The notes below the pieces were generated by a model. That model was not told where the DNA came from, did no database searches, and saw only the letters and a list, made by a program, of their open reading frames with translations. A stretch of DNA of 10,282 nt from assembly GCA_030691225.1 (NCBI GenBank), contig JAUYES010000654.1, positions 1-10,282 on the forward strand, written 5' to 3'. The stretch is from Holophaga sp. (lineage in GTDB: Bacteria; Acidobacteriota; Holophagae; Holophagales; Holophagaceae). How positions within the stretch are numbered: position 1 is the first letter of the stretch; each line of letters opens with the position of its first letter. The position numbers were made by a program, and so were the translations under genes. Below are positions 1 to 6,945 of this stretch, piece after piece.

Positions 1-134
1 TTGGCGCTGCGAGTCTTCTCAAACACCAACTGATTCTCATGGGATTTCATGATCAGGATCGTCATGATTCCGATGACCAGGGCCGTAACCAGCCCTGCCC
101 CCAGAATCAAGCGTGTCCCAATCCGAATGCGCAT
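1..134 (-). CDS. Membrane sensor protein, probably a histidine kinase (5' end only)
   Basis: Only the first 44 codons lie in the window; the rest is beyond the left edge. The peptide starts MRIRIGTRLILGAGL, continues as one hydrophobic stretch (about residues 8-30), then turns polar (KSHENQLVFEKTRSA). This short cytoplasmic start, one membrane helix and then a periplasmic region is how many HAMP-containing sensor histidine kinases begin; a chemoreceptor would look alike at this length. The ATG is preceded by AGGAG with 8 nt spacing, and that Shine-Dalgarno overlaps the TAG stop of the HybB-like gene, 11 nt upstream. The gene is therefore the third of a tightly coupled operon, and the sensor may control or report on the respiratory module. 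The class is inferred from the N-terminus and context only. Confidence 0.6.
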   Translation of the reverse strand, partial: MRIRIGTRLILGAGLVTALVIGIMTILIMKSHENQLVFEKTRSA

Positions 135-145
135 GTTACCGGCTC

Positions 146-1294
146 CTAGTGCTCCGCTTCAGTGGGTTTGGCTTCTGGGAAAATGGCGAAATATTTCACC
201 GCCAAGGCAAACACCGCCATGCCGATGCCAACCAGGGTCACGGAAACAACCATCTCCATCACCGAAGGGAAGTAGCGTGCACCCGCGGCCCGCTCCATAC
301 CGGTGATGCTGATGTTGAGTCGATTCATCACAAACCCAAGCACGGCGAGGAAAGCGCCAGTCACCAGCCAAGTGGGATTCGTGCGCAATTTCCGGAATGC
401 CAACAGCCCGACGGGTAGCAGAACCCCTAAGACAAACTCGACCAGGAACATCTTTCCTTCGTAGGTGAAGTTGGTAATGGCACTGAAGGAACCATTGCGG
501 GCAATGATCTGTAAGCGCATCAGGCCATAGATGCCTAGCGCCACGACCATGCCTCGGGCGAGTGGTTCCAGGAGATCCATTTCCAGATGGCGACCAAAGG
601 CGCGCTGACTGAGGTAGGACTCTAGGATGACCATTCCGATGCCGGCACCGATGGCCGAAATATAGAAAAGCAACGGCAACAATTGGGAATACCAAAGGGG
701 GTGCAACTTCGAAGGCACGATCAGGTAGAGCGAGCCCAGCGAGGACTGATGCAGGGTCGAGAGCAGCACACCCGCAATCACCAACGGGGTGATGAATTTG
801 TGGATCATCCGGATCGGTGCGTGGTATCCAAAGCGTTCCAGGACCACAGGAGCAAATTCCAAGGCCAACACCGTGGTGTAGAGCATCACGCACCACCCCA
901 CTTCGAACATTACCGAATGCGTATTCCAGTAAATGATGGTGTGCCAGATGCGCCAGGGCTGCCCGAGATCGAACATCAGCGCCACGATCACAAAGGCATA
1001 GCCCAGGAAACCCGTGAGCACGGTGGGCCGAACGATGGGTTCAAATTTTTTCAAATTAAACAGATGCACGACTGCCGTGAGCGTGAACGCACCCGCCGCT
1101 AGACCCACGCCACAAAGCAGATCGAAGCCGATCCAAATGCCCCAGGGGAAGGAGTCATTGAGATTGCTGACTGCACCGAGACCCTTGCTGAAGCGAAGGA
1201 AGGTGATTACGAGAAAAGGAATGAGCAGCAGGCCCACGACCGTGGTCCAAAAACCAATGCGAGGACGGCGTGCCATTAGGTTGGTGGTGTTCAT
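146..1294 (-). CDS. NrfD/HybB-type integral membrane quinone oxidoreductase subunit
   Basis: This polytopic protein of 382 residues matches HybB (cytochrome-b-like subunit of hydrogenase 2) in length and style. About ten hydrophobic helices can be counted, near residues 15-35, 53-78, 90-112, 130-155, 165-190, 200-225, 245-270, 285-305, 315-335 and 350-375. Family-like stretches include FPWGIWIGFDLLCGVGLAAG near residue 50. NrfD/PsrC/HybB proteins bind menaquinone in the membrane and exchange electrons with a four-cluster ferredoxin partner, here encoded just upstream. A GTG one codon earlier is possible, but the ATG has the better spacing (7 nt) from GGAGG and overlaps the upstream TGA as TGATG, implying translational coupling. 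No catalytic molybdenum, hydrogenase or multihaem cytochrome subunit is next to it, so its redox partner cannot be named. Confidence 0.9.
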   Translation of the reverse strand: MNTTNLMARRPRIGFWTTVVGLLLIPFLVITFLRFSKGLGAVSNLNDSFPWGIWIGFDLLCGVGLAAGAFTLTAVVHLFNLKKFEPIVRPTVLTGFLGYAFVIVALMFDLGQPWRIWHTIIYWNTHSVMFEVGWCVMLYTTVLALEFAPVVLERFGYHAPIRMIHKFITPLVIAGVLLSTLHQSSLGSLYLIVPSKLHPLWYSQLLPLLFYISAIGAGIGMVILESYLSQRAFGRHLEMDLLEPLARGMVVALGIYGLMRLQIIARNGSFSAITNFTYEGKMFLVEFVLGVLLPVGLLAFRKLRTNPTWLVTGAFLAVLGFVMNRLNISITGMERAAGARYFPSVMEMVVSVTLVGIGMAVFALAVKYFAIFPEAKPTEAEH

Positions 1295-2040
1295 CACCGA
1301 TCCTCCGACTTCGAATGTGATTCAACGGTGGCCACGTCATCGCGACGGGCGGTAATCCAGTGAATGCCCCAGAGGAAAACACCCCAAACAGCCACAAAAT
1401 TCGGAATGTTTGATAAAACCTGCCATGTGCGCAAGGCCGGAGGCTCGCTGGGCAGGTCGTTCTTCAAACCCAGCTTCACGAAGGGCACGCTGGAAATCAT
1501 CAACACAGAGGTGCCACCAGCCTCGGTCAGGCCGTAGATGTGATCGACGTAGGCCCCAGGATTCTGTTTGATCCGCTCCTTCGCATCGCGAATCAGATCG
1601 TCCCGTTTCCCAAAAACGGTGGCGCCGTATTCACAAGCCGTCGCACAAGCGGTGGATTCGCCCTTAGCGACCCGCCCATCACACATGATGCATTTACCGA
1701 TAAGCGGAATGGCCCGATCCCACTGATATTTGGGAACATCGAAGGGGCAAGCCATCATGCAATACCGGCAACCCATGCACTTGGCCGAGTCATACACCAC
1801 CGGACCTTGAGGGCTCTTGGTGAGGGCCGCCACGGGACATACCGAAGCGCAGGTAGGCACCTCGCAGTGCATGCAGAGCTTCCGCATGAAGGTGCCCTCA
1901 AGGGGCTTTACCGTGGTCCAGGTGTAAGCGGTGGTCAGCTCCTCCACCTCACCCGGAAGATTATTTTGTTTCTTGCATCCCGATGAACAGGCCCCGCAGC
2001 CTACACAGCGGGTCGCATCGAAGAGAAGCCCCATGGTCAT
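1294..2040 (-). CDS. HybA/DmsB-like 4x[4Fe-4S] ferredoxin subunit with C-terminal membrane anchor
   Basis: This 248-residue protein has sixteen cysteines in four clusters: C12/15/18/22, C56/59/64/68, C88/91/94/98 and C117/120/132/136. This is the classic arrangement of the electron-transfer subunits of DMSO reductase, polysulfide reductase and hydrogenase 2. Residues about 208-230 (PNFVAVWGVFLWGIHW region) form one transmembrane helix, as in HybA. HybA normally carries a Tat signal, but here the first cluster begins at residue 12 and there is no signal. Location is therefore either cytoplasmic-side or dependent on export with an unseen partner. The frame is open further upstream to 2178, but GGAGG lies 5 nt before the ATG at 2040 and homology begins right after it, so this start is preferred. 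The stop overlaps the start of the HybB-like gene by 1 nt; the two should form a complex. Confidence 0.9.
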   Translation of the reverse strand: MTMGLLFDATRCVGCGACSSGCKKQNNLPGEVEELTTAYTWTTVKPLEGTFMRKLCMHCEVPTCASVCPVAALTKSPQGPVVYDSAKCMGCRYCMMACPFDVPKYQWDRAIPLIGKCIMCDGRVAKGESTACATACEYGATVFGKRDDLIRDAKERIKQNPGAYVDHIYGLTEAGGTSVLMISSVPFVKLGLKNDLPSEPPALRTWQVLSNIPNFVAVWGVFLWGIHWITARRDDVATVESHSKSEDR

Positions 2041-2084
2041 GCGGTCCTCCAAAGAGAGATACATTTTCCTAAAGCGACAAAGGC

Positions 2085-2126
2085 GTCGGAAATGATATGA
2101 CATCCCTATCCTGCCAGAACTTGGCA
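2085..2126 (-). promoter_or_regulatory. Candidate promoter and inverted repeat upstream of the ferredoxin-HybB operon
   Basis: On the minus strand a TATCAT (2092-2097) could be a -10 box, giving a leader of about 45 nt, but no convincing -35 box lies at the right distance. Just upstream is a perfect 5-5-5 inverted repeat, TGCCA-N5-TGGCA (2112-2126), where an activator or repressor could bind. No sigma-54 GG/GC pair with correct spacing was found. This is a weak call. Confidence 0.25.
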
Positions 2127-2200
2127 TCAAACAATAAAAAAAAGCTTTTTGAACCGTACTTAATTTCCCATCTTGCAATCTTTAAAAAAAAGACAGTCGC
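2127..2200. other. AT-rich divergent intergenic DNA with A/T tracts
   Basis: The stretch between the respiratory operon (minus) and the PilZ genes (plus) holds an A8-GC-T5 block (about 2136-2150, containing the 12-bp palindrome AAAAAGCTTTTT) and another A8 run near 2184-2191. The local composition is far more AT-rich than the flanking genes. Such tracts can act as bent DNA or UP elements for divergent promoters. There is no T-tailed hairpin that would qualify as a terminator. Confidence 0.4.
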
Positions 2201-2284
2201 ATCCAAGACTGGGTTGGATCATGCCGAAGAATGGAAGCCCTTCGGCTATTCTTCCTGAGTTGCAGGCCAACTCTGGAACCTCGA

Positions 2285-2671
2285 ATGAAGAAGCTCATCG
2301 ATCAGCGAACCGCGACTCGGGTGCCCCTTGGCTACCGAGTCAAGATCATGGCGGACGAAAAAGATATTCTTTGCCCCTCGGCCATCAACATCAGCATGAA
2401 CGGCATCCTCGTCCGCGCCACGGAACGGCTTCCGATCGGAACCGGCTGCTACGTAATCATCTTCCTGCTCACGGCCGGCGATGATAACAAGATCCTGGCC
2501 TGGGGCGTGGTCGTGCGGGATGCGCCAGAAGGCATGGCCATCCGCTTTTCCCGAATCCTTGGCGAAAATGGAAAGGAGCGTCTGCGGGATTTGGTGTGCC
2601 TGAAATCCCCCGATCTGACCGAGGCCAAGCGGGAGTTTGAAGCCTTTGCGCGGCCCAAGGCCAAGCGGTGA
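2285..2671 (+). CDS. Single-domain PilZ protein
   Basis: This 128-residue protein carries both c-di-GMP-binding motifs of a PilZ domain: RxxxR at residues 8-12 (R-TAT-R) and NxSxxG at 35-40 (NISMNG), followed by the expected beta-rich stretch (GILVRATERLPIGT, then AWGVVVRD). No other domain is visible, so it is probably a c-di-GMP adaptor that changes partner on ligand binding. The frame is open with an in-frame ATG at 2231 that would add 18 residues. The ATG at 2285 puts the RxxxR motif near the N-terminus as usual, though its ribosome site (GGA, 9 nt upstream) is weak, so the start is uncertain. The stop is 7 nt before the next PilZ gene, so the two are very likely co-transcribed. Confidence 0.85.
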   Translation: MKKLIDQRTATRVPLGYRVKIMADEKDILCPSAINISMNGILVRATERLPIGTGCYVIIFLLTAGDDNKILAWGVVVRDAPEGMAIRFSRILGENGKERLRDLVCLKSPDLTEAKREFEAFARPKAKR

Positions 2672-2678
2672 CTTTCGA

Positions 2679-3746
2679 ATGACTTCTGCCGACCTCCCCT
2701 TGGAGGATCTCCTAGCCCACCTCGAATCGTTGCGGCGCAATCACAACCCCATCGCCGTAATCACGGGAACCGGCATGGAACTGAGTGCCTTCGTGTTGGA
2801 CGTGGATCAAACCCACCGGCGCGTAGTTGTGGATATACCGCAGCTGCCACCTCGAGTGCTCAAGGTGGGCGATGCCGCTCGCATCGCTTTACCCTTGGCA
2901 GATCAGCGCTGGGAAGGAGCAACCCGGGTTCAGCTTCAGCCCAGCCGCACCCAATTCGGCCTAAGCCTACCGGGGGCCATCTCCCGTCGTGATCGACGAA
3001 ACGCACCCCGAATTCCCGTGGCCCCGGAAGAAGGTTTGCGGGCCTTGATCCACCTTGACGCGAAAGGGCCAGCCCTCGCGGGGCCGATTCTCAACCTTTC
3101 GTCAGGCGGTTTTCGCTTCCTGGTGGAGCGCGCCCTCGACCTGGAAAGCCAAGCCCGCCTTGCTCCCAGGTCCCTGAATCTCGAACCGGGGCGCGGCTTG
3201 CACGCTGTGGAACTCACGGGGCTCCAAGAGGACGCGCTTGAATCTTCGGGGCTTCTTCGCGAGGTCGAAGAGGGCCCCAACGGGCTTTGCCTGAATATCC
3301 AATTCCGCGGGCTACTGCGGGCGGACCGAGCCTATCTTCAGCAATGGTCGGAAAGCCGTTGGACCGAACCGGCGCTACCGGAGCGTCCAGTTCTGGAGGC
3401 CTTGCCGGTGCCTTTGCCCCTTCTCTTGATCATGCCACCCAGCCCAGGCCGAGAAGCGCTGATCGGGCTCTTGGAACAATCGGGGCACGGACCTGTCAGC
3501 CCTGCGGAGAGTCTGGCCGAAGTGCGTCATATCGCCCATAGCGGAGCCCTTCGAGGTGCGGTCTTGGCAGCAGATCCCGAATTAAATGATTCCGGTAGCG
3601 CCATTTTGAGGATCCTGCGGGGCTCTCGCCCCTGGCCCATCCTCGCCTTAGCCCCGGCCCCCCTTGGCTCCGCCGCTGAGTTATCGAGGCCGCTTCGCAG
3701 TTCAGACCTGCTGGCCGCCCTTGATCACCAATTGATGCATCGCTAA
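2679..3746 (+). CDS. YcgR-like PilZ protein with C-terminal degenerate receiver domain
   Basis: This 355-residue protein has three parts. Residues about 8-100 resemble the YcgR N-terminal (PilZN) beta-barrel. Residues about 100-230 are a PilZ domain with RxxxR (R107 to R111) and NxSxxG (139-144, NLSSGG) both intact, so c-di-GMP binding is expected. Residues about 245-351 have the hydrophobic rhythm of a response-regulator receiver (PLLLIMPP, GAVLAADPEL, WPILALAPA, RPLRSSDLLAAL). However, the paired acidic residues after strand 1 are replaced by Met-Pro-Pro, the phosphoacceptor Asp is missing or shifted by one, and the conserved Lys before Pro is Arg. It is therefore best read as a non-phosphorylatable pseudo-receiver. 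The ATG chosen is 7 nt after the upstream stop; no strong Shine-Dalgarno is seen. The ORF also extends 14 codons further upstream. Confidence 0.75.
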   Translation: MTSADLPLEDLLAHLESLRRNHNPIAVITGTGMELSAFVLDVDQTHRRVVVDIPQLPPRVLKVGDAARIALPLADQRWEGATRVQLQPSRTQFGLSLPGAISRRDRRNAPRIPVAPEEGLRALIHLDAKGPALAGPILNLSSGGFRFLVERALDLESQARLAPRSLNLEPGRGLHAVELTGLQEDALESSGLLREVEEGPNGLCLNIQFRGLLRADRAYLQQWSESRWTEPALPERPVLEALPVPLPLLLIMPPSPGREALIGLLEQSGHGPVSPAESLAEVRHIAHSGALRGAVLAADPELNDSGSAILRILRGSRPWPILALAPAPLGSAAELSRPLRSSDLLAALDHQLMHR

Positions 3747-3750
3747 ACAA

Positions 3751-3760
3751 GGCATATGCC
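3751..3760. repeat. 10-bp perfect palindrome between PilZ and M28 genes
   Basis: The sequence GGCATATGCC is self-complementary and lies in the 47-nt gap, 34 nt before the peptidase start. A TAGACT hexamer (3762-3767) just after it could be a -10 box, but no matching -35 box is present. It could be a small operator or chance. Confidence 0.2.
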
Positions 3761-3793
3761 CTAGACTGGATGGATTGCTTCCAGAGGGAATCC

Positions 3794-5824
3794 ATGGCCA
3801 GATCGCCACTCCTTTCTCTCCTGACCGCAGCGCTGGTTATCGGACCTTGTTTCTCCCAGACCTCGGAAGACACTGTGCTTCAAAAAGTGCTGGATCTTGG
3901 GCGGCGCGATAACCAAGTAATGCGGTGGAATGACATTACTTCTAACCGCTTCGGTGGCCGCTACACAGGTTCGGACGCCTACAACAACGCCACCGATTGG
4001 GCGCTGTGGCAGCTCAAGCAATGGGGCCTCAAGGCTTGGAAGGAAGAAGTGGGAGAGGTCGCCGTGGGCTTCAATCGCGGCCCCTGGTTCGGCAAGATGA
4101 TCACCCCATCAGAAAAGGCCCTGTATTTCGGAACGCCATCCTGCACCGCCGGCACCAAGGGCGTGCAGCGTGGCCCCGTTGTGGTGCTACCGGAAGCTGT
4201 TACTGCCTTTGTGGCACTGATAACTACTGCACCCGGCGCCAAGAAGCCTGAGCCCGCCCAGGTGGCGGCGCTCGAGGACGCCGCGCTGGCCGCCATCCAA
4301 CCCCTAAAAGCGCGCATCCAAGGCGCGTGGGTGCTCTGGCCAGGCCAGAACGAAGGCTTTGCCCGCGACGGCCGCAAGGACACCAAGATGTCCAAGGTGG
4401 TAAGCGCCCTGGCAGAGTGGGGGACCCTCGGCACCATCCAGAGCAGTAAGGAACCGCTGAAGATCATGGACGGCAGCGTCAAGAGCTGGGAAGACCTACC
4501 GGTGCTGCCCGATATCAAGCTGACGGAAAAACAGTTCCTGGAAATCAAAGAACTTGCCACCAAGGGCGAGAAGGTCGAACTCGAATTCGAGATCCGCAAC
4601 TGGTTCAAGATGGGTCCGGTGAAATACCACAACGTCATTGCAGTGCTGGAAGGCAGCGAAAAACCCGACGAATTCGTGGTGATGGGCGGCCACTTCGATA
4701 GCTTCGATGGCGGCACCGGTGGGGTGGATGACGGCAACGGCTTCAGCACCGCCATGGAGGCCATTCGCCTGCTGGCCACCTCGGGCGCCAAGCCCAAACG
4801 CTCGGTGATGCTCACCCTTTTTGCCGCCGAAGAAATGGGCCTTGTGGGTTCCATCGCCCTACTCAAGGCCCACCCGGAGTGGCACAACAAGATTTCCGTG
4901 GCCACGGCCCGGGATGGCAGCCCCAGTGCGATCACCGGTTTCTCGGTAGCGCCCAGCTGGTACGCCGATTTCGAAAAGATCACGGCGCCCCTGAAGACTT
5001 ACAACGCCAAGTTCCCCTTCGAGCTCAGGAAAAACGAATTCCCGAGCATGCGCCCTGAAAAGGCCGGCGGCACAGATATCACGGTCTTCTCCATGCATGG
5101 CATTCCCACCCTCGGGAGCGCCGGAAGCAATCCCTTGAACAACCACAATTACGGCCGTGACTGGCATACGCTCCTGGATACCTACAGCCAAGTAGTGCCC
5201 TTCACCGAGCACCAGCAGCACACCGCGGTCTGCCAGGCCGTGATGGCCTACGGTGTGGCCAACCTGGACCGCCTGCTCAGTCGGGATGGCCTTTTCCTAC
5301 CCGATGGCCTCTACGCCGATTTCCAGACCACTCAGGGCCGCGTGATGACGACGCTGGATGCCGTTAACCTGCCCGCCCACACCCGCCACTTCGTGGCTCT
5401 GGCGGAAGCCAAGCTCCCCGGCATCCAGGCCCAGGTGGCCTTTACGCCCGGAGGTCCTCGCCCTACACCCAAGCCCGTTGGGAAAGTCACCGACACGGGG
5501 CGTCGCGGTGCCGAAGCCATCCTGGACTCCGAGGCGGCCCTGCCCCTGGCGGGCGTGATCCTGCCGCCAATGACCAACGCCGCCACAGAGAAGGGAACCA
5601 AAGGCACCCTAGGGCTGGGCAGCGGCAATCACTTCTTCCTGAGCCTTCCAGGAAAGAACCTTCCCGGAAAAACCACCCCCATCGGCAACGTCATCGCCGG
5701 TGCAGATACCTTGGCCAAGCTCAAGAAGGGCGATGAAATCCGCAGCGTCCGCATCCTCCGCGTGGGCGAGGCTGCCAAGGCGATCAAGATCGAGAGCCCC
5801 AGTAGCGAGGTACCCAAAAAGTAA
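3794..5824 (+). CDS. Exported M28-family zinc peptidase with C-terminal cyclophilin-like domain
   Basis: This 676-residue protein begins with a signal peptide (MARSPLLSLLTAALVIGPCFSQ), so it acts outside the cytoplasm. The M28 co-catalytic zinc site is complete: H300 in GGHFDS, bridging D312 in VDDGNG, the EE pair 346-347 in FAAEEMGLVGS, D374 in ARDGS and H458 in DWHTLLDT. It should be an aminopeptidase or carboxypeptidase-like exopeptidase; substrate is unknown. Between the signal and the zinc site, residues about 90-240 fit a PA-like insert. From about residue 505 the chain follows a cyclophilin pattern: ADFQTTQGRVMTTL, then LPAHTRHFVALAE, then GTLGLG and NHFFLSL, then PIGNVIAGADTLAKLKKGD and a final VRILRVG. 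The FHRVI/Q active-site block and catalytic His are absent. The ATG at 3794 has AGAGGG 5 nt upstream; an ATG eight codons earlier is less likely. Confidence 0.9.
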   Translation: MARSPLLSLLTAALVIGPCFSQTSEDTVLQKVLDLGRRDNQVMRWNDITSNRFGGRYTGSDAYNNATDWALWQLKQWGLKAWKEEVGEVAVGFNRGPWFGKMITPSEKALYFGTPSCTAGTKGVQRGPVVVLPEAVTAFVALITTAPGAKKPEPAQVAALEDAALAAIQPLKARIQGAWVLWPGQNEGFARDGRKDTKMSKVVSALAEWGTLGTIQSSKEPLKIMDGSVKSWEDLPVLPDIKLTEKQFLEIKELATKGEKVELEFEIRNWFKMGPVKYHNVIAVLEGSEKPDEFVVMGGHFDSFDGGTGGVDDGNGFSTAMEAIRLLATSGAKPKRSVMLTLFAAEEMGLVGSIALLKAHPEWHNKISVATARDGSPSAITGFSVAPSWYADFEKITAPLKTYNAKFPFELRKNEFPSMRPEKAGGTDITVFSMHGIPTLGSAGSNPLNNHNYGRDWHTLLDTYSQVVPFTEHQQHTAVCQAVMAYGVANLDRLLSRDGLFLPDGLYADFQTTQGRVMTTLDAVNLPAHTRHFVALAEAKLPGIQAQVAFTPGGPRPTPKPVGKVTDTGRRGAEAILDSEAALPLAGVILPPMTNAATEKGTKGTLGLGSGNHFFLSLPGKNLPGKTTPIGNVIAGADTLAKLKKGDEIRSVRILRVGEAAKAIKIESPSSEVPKK

Positions 5825-5862
5825 GGCCGGTTTAGCTCCTGGGTGCCTGCTCCAAAAAACGC

Positions 5863-5892
5863 TATACCCAAACACTAAACACTTTGGGTATA
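5863..5892. promoter_or_regulatory. Perfect inverted repeat operator (10-10-10) upstream of the nucleotidyltransferase
   Basis: The left arm TATACCCAAA (5863-5872) and right arm TTTGGGTATA (5883-5892) are exact reverse complements separated by 10 nt. Arm centres are thus about two helical turns apart, as expected for a dimeric regulator bound to one DNA face. The right arm shares four bases with the -10 box of the downstream gene, so a bound protein would block RNA polymerase. There is no T-run after it, so it is not a terminator for the peptidase gene. Confidence 0.65.
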
Positions 5893-5901
5893 ATTGCGTT
5901 C
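5889..5901 (+). promoter_or_regulatory. Consensus -10 box giving a leaderless transcript
   Basis: TATAAT (5889-5894) matches the sigma-70 consensus exactly. The ATG at 5902 begins 8 nt after its last base, where transcription normally starts. No Shine-Dalgarno lies before this ATG, which agrees with a leaderless mRNA. No good -35 hexamer is found at 16-18 nt; the region is instead occupied by the left arm of the inverted repeat, so the promoter may be weak or need an activator. Confidence 0.55.
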
Positions 5902-6945
5902 ATGTTAATTCCTATCGAAACCCAGACCCTGTTCTCTGAAACATTGGAGCGCGCGCGACTAGCCGATTTAGACCGCACCTTTGGCCACCTTGTTGGCAAT
6001 TTTGGTCAAAAAACAGTTTCCGGTGGCGTCTTTTGGTATTTCAGAACCTCGGAGGGCCGCCAAGGACGTAAGGAATTCTTTGTAGGGCCTGACACGGATG
6101 CTATTCGCACCTTAATCGCCCAATACCAAATCCAAAAAGAAGAAGGAACCTCCACGCGGAAGCAACTCCAACGCATGGCGACCATGCTCACACACGGCGG
6201 CTGCATGGCCACGGATCATGTTTCTGCCCGTGTCGTAGAGGCATTGGCCACTGGCGGCATTTTTCGAATGGGTGGCGTGCTGGTAGGAACCCATGCCTAT
6301 GTCGCACTGGGAAACCTGATGGGTGTTCGGTGGAAGAGCGCGATCCGAACCCAAGATCTCGATGTTGCAGCCTTTCGCACCATGGCGGTGGCCGTGCCCC
6401 AGCAAGAAACAGCAGATATTGGGGGAACCCTTGAAGCCCTGAATATGGGGTTCCTGCCCACACCGGGGTTGAATCCCAGGTCGCCCCACACCTCTTACCA
6501 CATACGCGGCAAGGAGTTGAAGGTCGACCTTCTAACAACGGCTTCCCGGCGCGGTCCCTTTGCCCCTGTATTCATTCCCCGATTCAAGGCAGCAGCGCTC
6601 CCCATGCCTTACATGGATTTCCTTCTCGAAGACAACACCGAAGCCTTGATCCTCGCGGGTGATGCCGCCACCCTCGTCAAGGTCCCCGATCCTGCACGCT
6701 ATGGCCTACACAAACTGCTTGTGGCAAGCGAGCGCCCCATCATCGAACAAACCAAGGTCATCAAAGACATTGCCCAGGTGTCCGAAGTCCTAGGCTTCCT
6801 GCTGGAGATGCGCCCTATTGATGTGGAAATCGCTTTTGCAAGACTCACCGAAAAGGGCCTCCACAAACGGGCTTTGGGGTCAGCTCAGCGTCATCTCCCA
6901 AAGGATTCCTCCGTTTTGCAGTTCCTCCTGGAACAGCCTGCCTAA
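5902..6945 (+). CDS. GSU2403-family nucleotidyltransferase-fold protein
   Basis: This 347-residue protein matches the GSU2403 (NTP_transf_8) pattern. It has an N-terminal helical region with YFRTSEGRQGRKEFFVGPD, then a nucleotidyltransferase core with GG at 124-125 (FRMGGVLVGTHAYVAL), the DxD metal pair at 152-154 (RTQDLDVA) and the third acid D209 in KVDLL. A C-terminal helical part carries PDPARYGLHKLLV and the basic KVIKD stretch. All three acids expected for a minimal nucleotidyltransferase are present, so it may transfer a nucleotide (AMP or other) to a protein or RNA; substrate is unknown for the family. An in-frame TTG at 5884 would start inside the inverted repeat and upstream of the likely transcript start, so ATG 5902 is preferred. 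The gene looks like an orphan accessory gene and overlaps the convergent S9 remnant by 4 nt. Confidence 0.85.
   Translation: MLIPIETQTLFSETLERARLADLDRTFGHLVGNFGQKTVSGGVFWYFRTSEGRQGRKEFFVGPDTDAIRTLIAQYQIQKEEGTSTRKQLQRMATMLTHGGCMATDHVSARVVEALATGGIFRMGGVLVGTHAYVALGNLMGVRWKSAIRTQDLDVAAFRTMAVAVPQQETADIGGTLEALNMGFLPTPGLNPRSPHTSYHIRGKELKVDLLTTASRRGPFAPVFIPRFKAAALPMPYMDFLLEDNTEALILAGDAATLVKVPDPARYGLHKLLVASERPIIEQTKVIKDIAQVSEVLGFLLEMRPIDVEIAFARLTEKGLHKRALGSAQRHLPKDSSVLQFLLEQPA

Noticed and set aside
2131..2155. A/T palindrome around AAAAAGCTTTTT as a terminator
   Set aside because: No GC stem, and both neighbouring genes run away from it, so a terminator has no purpose here.
3979..4983. 334-codon minus-strand frame opposite the M28 peptidase
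   Set aside because: Ser/Pro-rich shadow of a clearly coding plus-strand gene with all its zinc ligands; no motif of its own.
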